A stretch of 5,788 nt of DNA from Calditrichota bacterium (GTDB lineage Bacteria > Calditrichota > Calditrichia > RBG-13-44-9), in the NCBI GenBank assembly GCA_016934605.1, contig JAFGSO010000123.1, forward strand, positions 1-5,788. Direction: 5' to 3'. Positions 1-5,788 of this stretch are shown here, one piece after another; position 1 is the stretch's first letter; every line of letters starts with the position of its first letter. Made by a program: the position numbers and the translations under genes. The notes beneath the pieces are model-generated. The model saw only the letters and a program-made list of their open reading frames with translations, did no database searches and was not told where the DNA came from.

Positions 1-2
1 CT

Positions 3-1046
3 GATAGCCGTCAGAATATTCGTTTGTGGGATGAATATCGTCTGACAACCTGGTTTGATACATTTTTACCATCATTCGATTACCTGGGCTCTCAGGAAGC
101 AATGGAGATAATGACGGATAATGCCGTCTGGTGGATGAAAACCAGCGGGATAGACGGATTCCGGCAGGATGCGGTGAAACATGTTCCCAACGACTTCTGG
201 AGATTGTTGACCAAAAAGCTCAGTAAACATATTGAAAAAGAAGAACAGCGGGAAATTTACCAGATAGGGGAAACCTTCGGGAGCTACGATCTTATCAGCT
301 CCTACGTAAATAAGGGACAGCTGGATGCCCAGTTCAATTTTAATCTCTATGATGTGGCTCTCCATGCATTTCTGGATTCGGACGGTTCCTTCAGAATCCT
401 GGATGAGGAGATGAAAAAAACATTTGCAGTTTATGGGATGGATCATCTGATGGGTAATCTGATGGACAGCCATGACAAGGTCCGGTTTATGGCTTATGCC
501 GATGGAGATATCTTGTTAAGTTCACCGGATGCCGAAGAAATCGGTTGGACCGATCCACCACGAGTGGATGATCCGGACAGTTACAGGAAAGCACGGTTGT
601 ATCTCACTTACATGCTTTCAATTCCGGGGGTACCAGTTATTTATTACGGTGATGAAATCGGCATGACAGGTGCAGCCGATCCGGACAACCGGCGGGTGAT
701 GCGTTTCGGAAACGGATTAAGTAGTGCCGAGAAAGAAATGTTGAGAGAAGTAAAGAATATTATCCATATTAGGAGAAACAATTCAGCTTTACGGCGTGGA
801 GACTTCCTGAGTGTTTTAGCAGAAAAGGATATATATACCTTCATTCGTTCTGATGTGAATGAGAGAGTGCTGGTTATTTTAAATAAGGCTGCAGATAAAA
901 AAGACATTCGGATACCGATACCGGAAATTTACGACGTCCAACAGGCACGTGATATTACAAATAATCAGATAATTCCTGTAGAAAATACCATTCTGAACGT
1001 CCCTCTGGATGGAATCAGCAGCCGGATAATGGTGCTTGAAAAATAA
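3..1046 (+). CDS. GH13 alpha-amylase-family glycosidase, 5' end cut off by window edge
   Basis: Partial gene: the frame is open to the left edge, so the real start lies upstream and the TTG at 24 is only an internal Leu codon. The visible 347 residues cover the second half of a GH13 (beta/alpha)8 barrel plus the C-terminal beta domain. Seen directly: region II GIDGFRQDAVKH with nucleophile Asp at 168-170, region III YQIGETFG with acid/base Glu at 270-272, region IV NLMDSHDK with the third catalytic Asp at 474-476, then VPVIYYGDEIGM near 630-665. Region I (DxxxNH) must lie upstream. The C-terminal domain starts around visible residue 250 (HIRRNNSALRRG) and ends ISSRIMVLEK. The family hydrolyses or transfers alpha-glucosidic bonds in starch-like glucans; exact specificity and cellular location cannot be read without the N-terminus. 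All visible catalytic residues are intact, so it is probably active. It shares NLMDSHD, the IYYGDE loop and RxNNSxLxxG with the second GH13 downstream, which suggests a related function in the same glucan pathway. Confidence 0.93.
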   Translation, partial: DSRQNIRLWDEYRLTTWFDTFLPSFDYLGSQEAMEIMTDNAVWWMKTSGIDGFRQDAVKHVPNDFWRLLTKKLSKHIEKEEQREIYQIGETFGSYDLISSYVNKGQLDAQFNFNLYDVALHAFLDSDGSFRILDEEMKKTFAVYGMDHLMGNLMDSHDKVRFMAYADGDILLSSPDAEEIGWTDPPRVDDPDSYRKARLYLTYMLSIPGVPVIYYGDEIGMTGAADPDNRRVMRFGNGLSSAEKEMLREVKNIIHIRRNNSALRRGDFLSVLAEKDIYTFIRSDVNERVLVILNKAADKKDIRIPIPEIYDVQQARDITNNQIIPVENTILNVPLDGISSRIMVLEK

Positions 1047-1066
1047 AATTATCAGCGCTTAATTTT
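1045..1066 (+). terminator. Possible weak AT-rich hairpin at the stop codon of the first GH13 gene
   Basis: AAAATTA (1045-1051) is the exact reverse complement of TAATTTT (1060-1066), with an 8-base loop containing AGCGCT, and the 3' side runs into T-rich sequence. The stem overlaps the TAA stop and has no G-C pair, so it would be a poor intrinsic terminator. It may be chance in AT-rich DNA. Confidence 0.15.
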
Positions 1067-1109
1067 TTATATCATTTTCCTTCGCTTATTCATAATTTAT
1101 GTGCTGATA
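1050..1109. repeat. Imperfect inverted repeat spanning the gap before the ABC ATPase gene
   Basis: TATCAGCGC at 1050-1058 can pair with GTGCTGATA at 1101-1109: nine positions, eight Watson-Crick and one G-U in RNA, with a 42-base AT-rich loop. It lies wholly in the 87-base gap between the first GH13 stop and the ATPase start. It might be an operator pair or a leader stem; no known regulator site is recognised. The left arm overlaps the weak hairpin at 1045-1066, so both pairings cannot form at once. Confidence 0.3.
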
Positions 1110-1133
1110 TCATTAAAAAACGGGGAAGCTAGA

Positions 1134-2234
1134 ATGGCATCTGTTCAAATGAAAAAAGTGTCTAAAATTTACGATGGGAAAGTGACTGCCATTAAGGACG
1201 CAGATATCTTTATTGAAGATCGTGATTTTGTGGTTCTTGTGGGTCCTTCCGGTTGTGGTAAATCCACTCTGCTGAGGATGGTTGCCGGCCTCGAAGAGAT
1301 CAGTTCCGGCGAAATATATATTGACGATAAACTGGTCAATGAGGTAGCTCCCAAGGACAGAGATATAGCCATGGTATTTCAGAATTATGCCCTGTACCCT
1401 CATATGACGGTTTTTGACAATATGGCTTTTGGTCTGAAGCTACGGAAATTTCCCAAAGAGGAGATCAGAGAGCGAGTTAGTGAGGCTGCCCGGATTCTTG
1501 ATATTGAAAAACTGCTGGATCGGAAACCCAAGGCACTCTCCGGTGGACAACGTCAGCGAGTGGCTCTGGGAAGGGCTATTGTTCGTAAACCGAAAGTGTT
1601 TTTGTTTGACGAGCCACTCTCCAATCTGGATGCTAAACTGCGTGTGCAGATGCGTATTGAGATAAACCGGCTTCATCATAAGCTGCAGACAACGATGATA
1701 TATGTGACTCACGATCAGGTGGAAGCCATGACCATGGGCGACAGGATAGTGGTATTGAAGGATGGACTTATCCAGCAGGTGGATTCCCCCTTAAAATTGT
1801 ATAATGATCCGGTGAATCGTTTTGTCGCTGGTTTTATCGGGAGTCCTTCCATGAATTTTATCGAGGGAGAGTTGGTTCGAAACGGTAATTTGCAATTTAA
1901 ATCGAAGATATTCAATTTTGATATTCCGGAAGAAATTTCAAAAAAATTACGCGAAAGTACCGGCAAAGAAGTCATTCTCGGTGTTCGGCCTGAACATCTG
2001 TATGATGTTTCTCTGGCCACAGATAAGGAATTAAGTACACCCCAGAAAATCCAGGTGGATGTGGTAGAACCAATTGGAAATGAAATATTTGTTTATTTCA
2101 GTGAAGGAAGTCAGAGTTATTGCATGAGGATGAGTCCGGATAAATTACATGAGGCCGGTGAAAAGATTGGAATAGGAATCGATCTGAAAAAAGTCTTCTT
2201 TTTTGATGCCGCAACAGAAGAACGGATTGGATGA
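1134..2234 (+). CDS. MalK/MsmX/UgpC-type carbohydrate ABC transporter ATP-binding protein
   Basis: Complete gene, 366 residues, the usual length for the CUT1 sugar-importer ATPase family (MalK, MsmK/MsmX, UgpC), which hydrolyses ATP at the cytoplasmic face of the inner membrane to drive uptake of oligosaccharides or glycerol-3-phosphate. Seen in order from the ATG: Walker A GPSGCGKST (37-45), Q-loop VFQNYALYPHMT (Gln83), signature LSGGQRQR (135-142), Walker B VFLFDEP (Asp159, Glu160), D-loop SNLDAKLR, H-loop His193 in VTHDQVEAM. From about residue 236 comes the C-terminal TOBE/OB-fold domain (FIGSPSMNFIEG, then ILGVRPEHLYDV), typical of this family and used for regulation in MalK. ATG 1134 is chosen because GGGGAAG at 1122-1128 precedes it and the protein then begins like its family; an in-frame GTG at 1101 would add 11 non-conserved residues. 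No permease or binding-protein gene is in the window, so the partners are elsewhere. Lying between two GH13 genes, maltodextrin import is the likeliest role, but a shared multi-sugar ATPase is possible. Confidence 0.96.
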   Translation: MASVQMKKVSKIYDGKVTAIKDADIFIEDRDFVVLVGPSGCGKSTLLRMVAGLEEISSGEIYIDDKLVNEVAPKDRDIAMVFQNYALYPHMTVFDNMAFGLKLRKFPKEEIRERVSEAARILDIEKLLDRKPKALSGGQRQRVALGRAIVRKPKVFLFDEPLSNLDAKLRVQMRIEINRLHHKLQTTMIYVTHDQVEAMTMGDRIVVLKDGLIQQVDSPLKLYNDPVNRFVAGFIGSPSMNFIEGELVRNGNLQFKSKIFNFDIPEEISKKLRESTGKEVILGVRPEHLYDVSLATDKELSTPQKIQVDVVEPIGNEIFVYFSEGSQSYCMRMSPDKLHEAGEKIGIGIDLKKVFFFDAATEERIG

Positions 2235-2242
2235 TATCCGAG

Positions 2243-2269
2243 GGATTATTATCAGGATTATTTTATCAG
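2243..2269 (+). repeat. Short imperfect tandem repeat after the ATPase stop codon
   Basis: GGATTATTATCAG (2243-2255) is followed directly, sharing one G, by GGATTATTTTATCAG (2255-2269), the same unit with two extra T. It lies just after the ATPase stop codon. It could be a slippage product or a pair of binding sites; no function is recognised. Confidence 0.35.
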
Positions 2270-2287
2270 TTGATTTACCGAATCATG

Positions 2288-2342
2288 ATAACTGCGTTAT
2301 TTTGAGTTCGAGATAAACCATTCTGCGGAATTATAACAGTTA
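2288..2342. promoter_or_regulatory. Candidate operator/promoter region with two ATAAC/GTTAT-type dyads
   Basis: Within the 136-base gap before the exported glycosidase, ATAAC-TGC-GTTAT (2288-2300) is a perfect 5-base inverted repeat around three bases. A second dyad, TAAC-A-GTTA (2334-2342), uses the same half-site. The centres are about 44 bases apart. An ATCATGAT palindrome (2282-2289) abuts the first dyad. TATAAC at 2332-2337 looks like a -10 box, but no fitting -35 sequence is seen 16-18 bases upstream. This arrangement would suit a regulator of the glycosidase gene, but that is inference and the region is AT-rich. Confidence 0.25.
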
Positions 2343-2370
2343 ACATATCTTTATTAGCAGGGAAATCTGG

Positions 2371-4206
2371 ATGAAAATATCCATCAGTATATTGTTTTTT
2401 ATAGTTTTATGGGTTCTATGTCCCGATGTGCTTATCTCGCAATCTCGCCATGAATCGATCATTCCGTCATGGACGAAGGAAGCTGTATGGTATCAGATAT
2501 TTCCGGAGAGATTCCGGAACGGAGATCCGGCTAATGATCCCGTATTATCGGAGGTGGCTTCCACCTGGCCATATCTTTCTCCTCCCGGCTGGCAGATTCA
2601 TCCATGGACATCAGACTGGTATAAATTACAGCCCTGGGAAGCGGCCACGGCTGAAGATTTCTATACGATTGCGGGAGCAAGACGCTACGGGGGAGATCTT
2701 CAGGGAGTCCTGGATATGCTGGACTACCTGACAGACCTGGGTATAACAGCTATCTATTTTAATCCGCTGTTTGAATCTCCCTCTCACCATAAATATGATG
2801 CTACTTTCTATCATCATATAGACGATAATTTTGGTCCGGATCCCGGCGGAGATTCCAAAATCTGGCAGTTGGAAAATCCTGCTGATGCATCAACCTGGCA
2901 ATGGACTTCTGCAGACAGCCTGTTTCTGGTCTTATTACACCATTGCCATGAGCGGAATATCCGGGTAATTATCGATGGAGTTTTTAATCACGTTGGTTTG
3001 AGTTTCTGGGCATTCCAGAATGTTTTTGAGAACCAGAAGGCATCTCCATTTAAGGATTGGTTTATTATCGACAGGTGGGATGATCCTGAGACAACTGAGA
3101 ATGAATTTACTTACAGTGGCTGGAATGGTGTCCGGGAATTACCGGAAGTCCGTGAAACCGCTACCGGTCTGGCTCCCGGTTTTGAAGCGCATCTAAAGCA
3201 GGTGGTGCGGCGCTGGATGGATCCAAACGGAGATGGTGATCCGGCTGACGGGATTGATGGCTGGAGACTTGATGTGGCCGAGAAAGTCAACATGAAATTC
3301 TGGCAGACTTTCAGAAGATGGGTTAAGGAAATAAATCCCGCGGCGTTTCTCATTGGAGAAATCTGGTGGGAAGACTGGCCGCGAAATAAGATGTTTAATG
3401 CCGCTCCCTGGCTTCAGGGAGATGTATTTGATGGTGTGATGAATTACCGTTTTACCCGGGCAGTAAAACAGCTGGTGATTGATAATGAACAAAAAATTTC
3501 GGCCAGTGCTTTCGCAGACAGTATCCGGAGAATCATAAAGGACTATCCCCTTCCGGCTGTTTATACATCCCAGAATCTGATGGACAGTCACGATGTGGAA
3601 CGGGTTGCCTCACAGATAGTTAATCCCGACCGCTGGCTGGACCATGGCGGGAACCCGATCCAGAACAGACTTTTTGATGTACGAAAACCCGATTCTCTGG
3701 AGAGGATGAAGCAGAAGCTGATTATCGCAGTGCAAATGACCATGCCGGGTGCTCCAATGATCTATTACGGTGACGAGGCCGGTATGTGGGGGGGAGATGA
3801 CCCGGACTGCCGAAAACCGATGCTCTGGCCCGATTTATCATATGAGGACGAAATATCTCACCCGTTTGGTGACAGCCGGCCTGCTGATAAGGTTGAATTC
3901 GACCGGAATCTGTTTGCATGGACTCAAAAAATGATCAGCATACGCCACAATAACAGTTTGCTTAAAACCGGCGAAATATCATTCCATGCATCTGAGACAG
4001 AGCAGAATATCCTGCTATTTTCCCGTGAGGACGGGGAAAAGACTATCTGGATTCTGGCCAATAGCAAAGGAATTAAAGAACGGGTCACAACGGAATTTTT
4101 ATCAGGTAGCGAAACAGGGTGGATTGATCTGATCACCGGAAAGACAGTGGAAAGAGAGGTAGTAACACTAAAACCCTTTGGGATTATGATTCTGAAGGAA
4201 CTTTAA
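2371..4206 (+). CDS. Exported GH13 glycosidase, neopullulanase/cyclomaltodextrinase-like
   Basis: Complete gene, 611 residues. The first 23 or so residues (Lys2, then a hydrophobic ILFFIVLWVL stretch, then LIS-QS) look like a signal peptide; the Cys at 17 is not in a good lipobox, so a soluble exported protein is likelier than a lipoprotein. The barrel begins almost at once at AVWYQIFPERFRNGD (38-52), so the CBM34-type N-domain of many neopullulanases and cyclomaltodextrinases is absent. Conserved regions: region I VIIDGVFNHVG (Asp202, Asn206, His207), region II DGWRLDVAEK (nucleophile Asp301), region III FLIGEIWWED (acid/base Glu330), GVMNYRF (355-361), region IV NLMDSHDVER (Asp408), and later PMIYYGDEAGMWGGDDPDCRKP. 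A C-terminal beta domain follows RHNNSLLKTG. An acidic Asp/Asn/Gly-rich loop (284-296) precedes the nucleophile and may bind calcium. Such enzymes cleave alpha-1,4 and sometimes alpha-1,6 bonds of maltodextrins, pullulan or cyclodextrins; exact substrate is unknown. AGGGAAA at 2359-2365 is a fair ribosome site for ATG 2371. It probably supplies oligosaccharides for import by the upstream transporter. Confidence 0.95.
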   Translation: MKISISILFFIVLWVLCPDVLISQSRHESIIPSWTKEAVWYQIFPERFRNGDPANDPVLSEVASTWPYLSPPGWQIHPWTSDWYKLQPWEAATAEDFYTIAGARRYGGDLQGVLDMLDYLTDLGITAIYFNPLFESPSHHKYDATFYHHIDDNFGPDPGGDSKIWQLENPADASTWQWTSADSLFLVLLHHCHERNIRVIIDGVFNHVGLSFWAFQNVFENQKASPFKDWFIIDRWDDPETTENEFTYSGWNGVRELPEVRETATGLAPGFEAHLKQVVRRWMDPNGDGDPADGIDGWRLDVAEKVNMKFWQTFRRWVKEINPAAFLIGEIWWEDWPRNKMFNAAPWLQGDVFDGVMNYRFTRAVKQLVIDNEQKISASAFADSIRRIIKDYPLPAVYTSQNLMDSHDVERVASQIVNPDRWLDHGGNPIQNRLFDVRKPDSLERMKQKLIIAVQMTMPGAPMIYYGDEAGMWGGDDPDCRKPMLWPDLSYEDEISHPFGDSRPADKVEFDRNLFAWTQKMISIRHNNSLLKTGEISFHASETEQNILLFSREDGEKTIWILANSKGIKERVTTEFLSGSETGWIDLITGKTVEREVVTLKPFGIMILKEL

Positions 4207-4211
4207 TCTGA

Positions 4212-4235
4212 GATTCCTCATATTAAACAGGAATT
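4212..4235 (+). promoter_or_regulatory. Small hairpin that would mask the carbamoyltransferase ribosome binding site
   Basis: ATTCCT (4213-4218) is the exact reverse complement of AGGAAT (4229-4234), with a 10-base AT-rich loop and a possible extra G-U pair at 4212/4235. The right arm contains AGGA (4229-4232), the only plausible Shine-Dalgarno sequence for the next gene. A stem of six or seven pairs with only two G-C pairs is weak, so an effect on translation is an inference. Confidence 0.3.
4229..4232 (+). promoter_or_regulatory. Shine-Dalgarno sequence that selects the GTG start at 4242
   Basis: AGGA ends 9 bases before the in-frame GTG at 4242, a normal distance, but 24 bases before the ATG at 4257, which is too far. 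No purine-rich alternative precedes that ATG. This favours the GTG start. Confidence 0.5.
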
Positions 4236-4241
4236 CAAATA

Positions 4242-5788
4242 GTGCCAACAAATAGCATGAACATTCTGGGAATATCGGCATTTTATCACGACAGCGCAGC
4301 AGCGCTGATCCGAAACGGGGACATTCTGGCAGCTGCACAGGAGGAACGGTTCAGCCGGAAAAAACATGATTTCCGATTTCCGGTTCATGCCATCGAATAT
4401 TGCCTGAAAGAGGCGGATGTTAGTCCAAACGAGATAGATTATGTGGCATTTTATGACAAACCGTTTCTGAAATTTGAAAGAATTCTCGAAACCTACATGC
4501 AGTATGCTCCACGTGGCATCAGGTCTTTTATTAAAGCTATACCTTTGTGGATCAAGAAGAAAATCTGGATGAAGAATTTAATTCGGGAAGAACTTCATGG
4601 ATATGAAGGGCCCATCCTGTTCCCGGAGCACCATATGTCGCACGCGGCATCTGCTTTTTATCCCTCCCCTTTCAGGAAGGCGGCCATCATTACCACAGAT
4701 GGTGTGGGCGAATGGACCACCACCAGTCTGGGTTATGGCGAGGATAACGATATTACGCTCCTCAAGGAGATCACCTTTCCGCATTCACTGGGGATGCTTT
4801 ATTCGGCATTTACTTATTACACCGGTTTTAGAGTGAATTCAGGTGAATATAAAGTGATGGGTCTGGCGCCCTACGGTGAACCGAGATTTGTATCTGTGAT
4901 TCTGGATGAACTGATAGATTTGAAGGAAGATGGATCCTTTCAGTTGAATATGAGATACTTTAATTACGCGGCCGGACTTACCATGACAAATGGCCGTTTC
5001 AATAAGCTATTCGGGGGGCTGCCACGCAAACCCGAATCTCCTTTGACGCAGAGAGAAATGGATCTGGCACGTTCTGTCCAGGATGTCACGGAAATGGCCA
5101 TACAGAGAATGGCACAAACGGTGAAAAATTTAACCGGATTGCCAAATTTATGTCTGGCAGGTGGTGTTGCACTTAACTGTGTGGCAAATGGTAAAATATT
5201 AAAGGATGGTTTGTTTGAGGATATCTGGATCCAGCCGGCGGCGGGGGATGCCGGTGGCGCTGTTGGTGCCGCACTGGCGGTCTGGTATCATTATCTGGGG
5301 AAGGTGCGTCCCGAAGGTGATGGATGGGATTGTCAGAAAGGTTCTTACCTGGGACCTCAATATAGCGATGAGGAGATCAGAGCTTACCTGGACAAGAACA
5401 AAATTCCGTTTCATGATTATGCTAATACCGATGAATTACTTTCCCAAACAGCAGGGCTTTTGAATTCGGAAAAAGTAATCGGCTGGTTTCAGGGCCGGAT
5501 GGAATTTGGTCCCCGTGCACTGGGATCCCGCAGTATCCTGGCCGATCCGCGATCCCCCGATATGCAGAAAAAACTGAATTTAAAGATCAAATTTCGTGAA
5601 TCATTTCGTCCTTTTGCTCCGTCCGTACTGGCGGAAAATGTTTCAGACTATTTCGATCTCGATCATATCAGTCCTTACATGTTGCTGGTTTCTGAGGTTA
5701 GAAAGGAATTGCAGCGCGAGATGTCCCCAGAGGAAAAAAACTATTTCGGAATCGAAAAATTAAATGTGATTCGTTCCACTATTCCGGC
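4242..5788 (+). CDS. NodU/CmcH-family carbamoyltransferase, 3' end cut off by window edge
   Basis: The frame is open from GTG 4242 to the right edge with no stop: 515 codons of a family usually near 550-620 residues, so only the tail is missing. Members transfer a carbamoyl group from carbamoyl phosphate, via carbamoyl-adenylate formed with ATP, onto a hydroxyl or other acceptor (nodulation factors, cephamycin, tobramycin and others). Seen, numbered from the GTG: N-terminal MNILGISAFYHDSAAALI (6-23), EERFSRKKHD, metal-site motif EHHMSHAASAF (His130, His131, His134), TTDGVGEW (Asp153), VMGLAPYGEP, LAGGVALNCVANG (around 307), PAAGDAGGAVGAAL (Asp336), all of the Kae1-like ASKHA domain. The C-terminal YrdC-like carbamoyl-transfer domain shows EFGPRALGSRSILADPR (421 on) and FRESFRPFAPSVL (451 on). 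ATG 4257 is an alternative start and matches the common family N-terminus; the Shine-Dalgarno spacing favours GTG. It starts 35 bases after the glycosidase stop, so it may be co-transcribed. The acceptor is unknown; a sugar in a glycan or secondary metabolite is plausible. Confidence 0.95.
   Translation, partial: MPTNSMNILGISAFYHDSAAALIRNGDILAAAQEERFSRKKHDFRFPVHAIEYCLKEADVSPNEIDYVAFYDKPFLKFERILETYMQYAPRGIRSFIKAIPLWIKKKIWMKNLIREELHGYEGPILFPEHHMSHAASAFYPSPFRKAAIITTDGVGEWTTTSLGYGEDNDITLLKEITFPHSLGMLYSAFTYYTGFRVNSGEYKVMGLAPYGEPRFVSVILDELIDLKEDGSFQLNMRYFNYAAGLTMTNGRFNKLFGGLPRKPESPLTQREMDLARSVQDVTEMAIQRMAQTVKNLTGLPNLCLAGGVALNCVANGKILKDGLFEDIWIQPAAGDAGGAVGAALAVWYHYLGKVRPEGDGWDCQKGSYLGPQYSDEEIRAYLDKNKIPFHDYANTDELLSQTAGLLNSEKVIGWFQGRMEFGPRALGSRSILADPRSPDMQKKLNLKIKFRESFRPFAPSVLAENVSDYFDLDHISPYMLLVSEVRKELQREMSPEEKNYFGIEKLNVIRSTIP

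Noticed and set aside
24..26. TTG as the true start of the first GH13 gene
   Set aside because: The frame stays open to the left edge (DSRQNIR precedes it) and the protein lacks the first half of the barrel, including region I, so the gene clearly starts upstream.
1101..1133. Upstream in-frame GTG start for the ABC ATPase
   Set aside because: It has no clear Shine-Dalgarno sequence, adds 11 residues unlike the family, and lies in the right arm of the inverted repeat. ATG 1134 has GGGGAAG at a proper distance and gives a typical family N-terminus.
2302..2337. Promoter from TTGAGT (2302-2307) and TATAAC (2332-2337)
   Set aside because: The spacer is 24 bases, far from the 16-18 expected for the main sigma factor. 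Only the -10-like element is mentioned, with low confidence.
2387..2421. Lipoprotein signal with Cys17 of the exported GH13
   Set aside because: The residues before the Cys (Trp-Val-Leu) do not fit a lipobox, which needs a small residue at -1. An ordinary signal peptide cleaved near residue 23 fits better.
3193..3591. Long minus-strand open frame of 132 codons inside the exported GH13 gene
   Set aside because: It lies wholly opposite a strongly conserved catalytic region, and its translation shows no recognisable domain. It is a shadow of the real gene. The same applies to the minus-strand frame at 72-473.
5206..5463. Plus-strand open frame of 85 codons
   Set aside because: It is an alternative frame inside the carbamoyltransferase, whose own frame carries the family motifs GDAGGA and EFGPRALG without a stop.

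Overview
The window holds four genes, all on the + strand, packed with short gaps of 87, 136 and 35 bases. In order they are: the 3' part of a GH13 alpha-amylase-family glycosidase (3-1046), a complete MalK/MsmX/UgpC-type sugar ABC transporter ATPase (1134-2234), a complete exported GH13 glycosidase resembling neopullulanase and cyclomaltodextrinase (2371-4206), and the 5' part of a NodU/CmcH-family carbamoyltransferase (4242 to the right edge). I see no tRNA, rRNA, CRISPR array, insertion sequence or integrase. No stretch longer than 136 bases lacks a gene.

The organism cannot be named from this sequence. Base composition is moderate (mid-40s % GC by eye), and starts ATG and GTG and stops TAA and TGA are in use. 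The second GH13 enzyme has a signal peptide. Its DPNGDGDPADGID insert just before the nucleophile, and the motif NLMDSHD shared by both enzymes, remind me of GH13 enzymes from Bacteroidota and related Gram-negative lineages such as Calditrichota, Marinimicrobia or KSB1. This is an impression from family resemblance, not a measurement.

The first three genes make sense as an alpha-glucan utilisation block. The secreted GH13 enzyme would cut starch, glycogen or maltodextrin outside the cytoplasm. The ATPase would power uptake of the oligosaccharides through a permease that is not in the window. The first GH13 enzyme would act on the same kind of substrate, in a compartment that cannot be judged because its N-terminus is missing. 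The carbamoyltransferase is a different kind of enzyme: it transfers a carbamoyl group to a hydroxyl or similar acceptor, often on a sugar or secondary metabolite. It may begin a separate surface-glycan or metabolite unit that continues to the right.

The most notable non-coding signals are a small hairpin that would cover the carbamoyltransferase Shine-Dalgarno sequence, two similar ATAAC/GTTAT dyads before the exported glycosidase, and two mutually exclusive pairings in the gap before the ATPase. All are short and need computation to support. I did not find convincing evidence of a wholly new system. The items most worth following are the carbamoyltransferase neighbourhood and the GH13-ATPase-GH13 arrangement.
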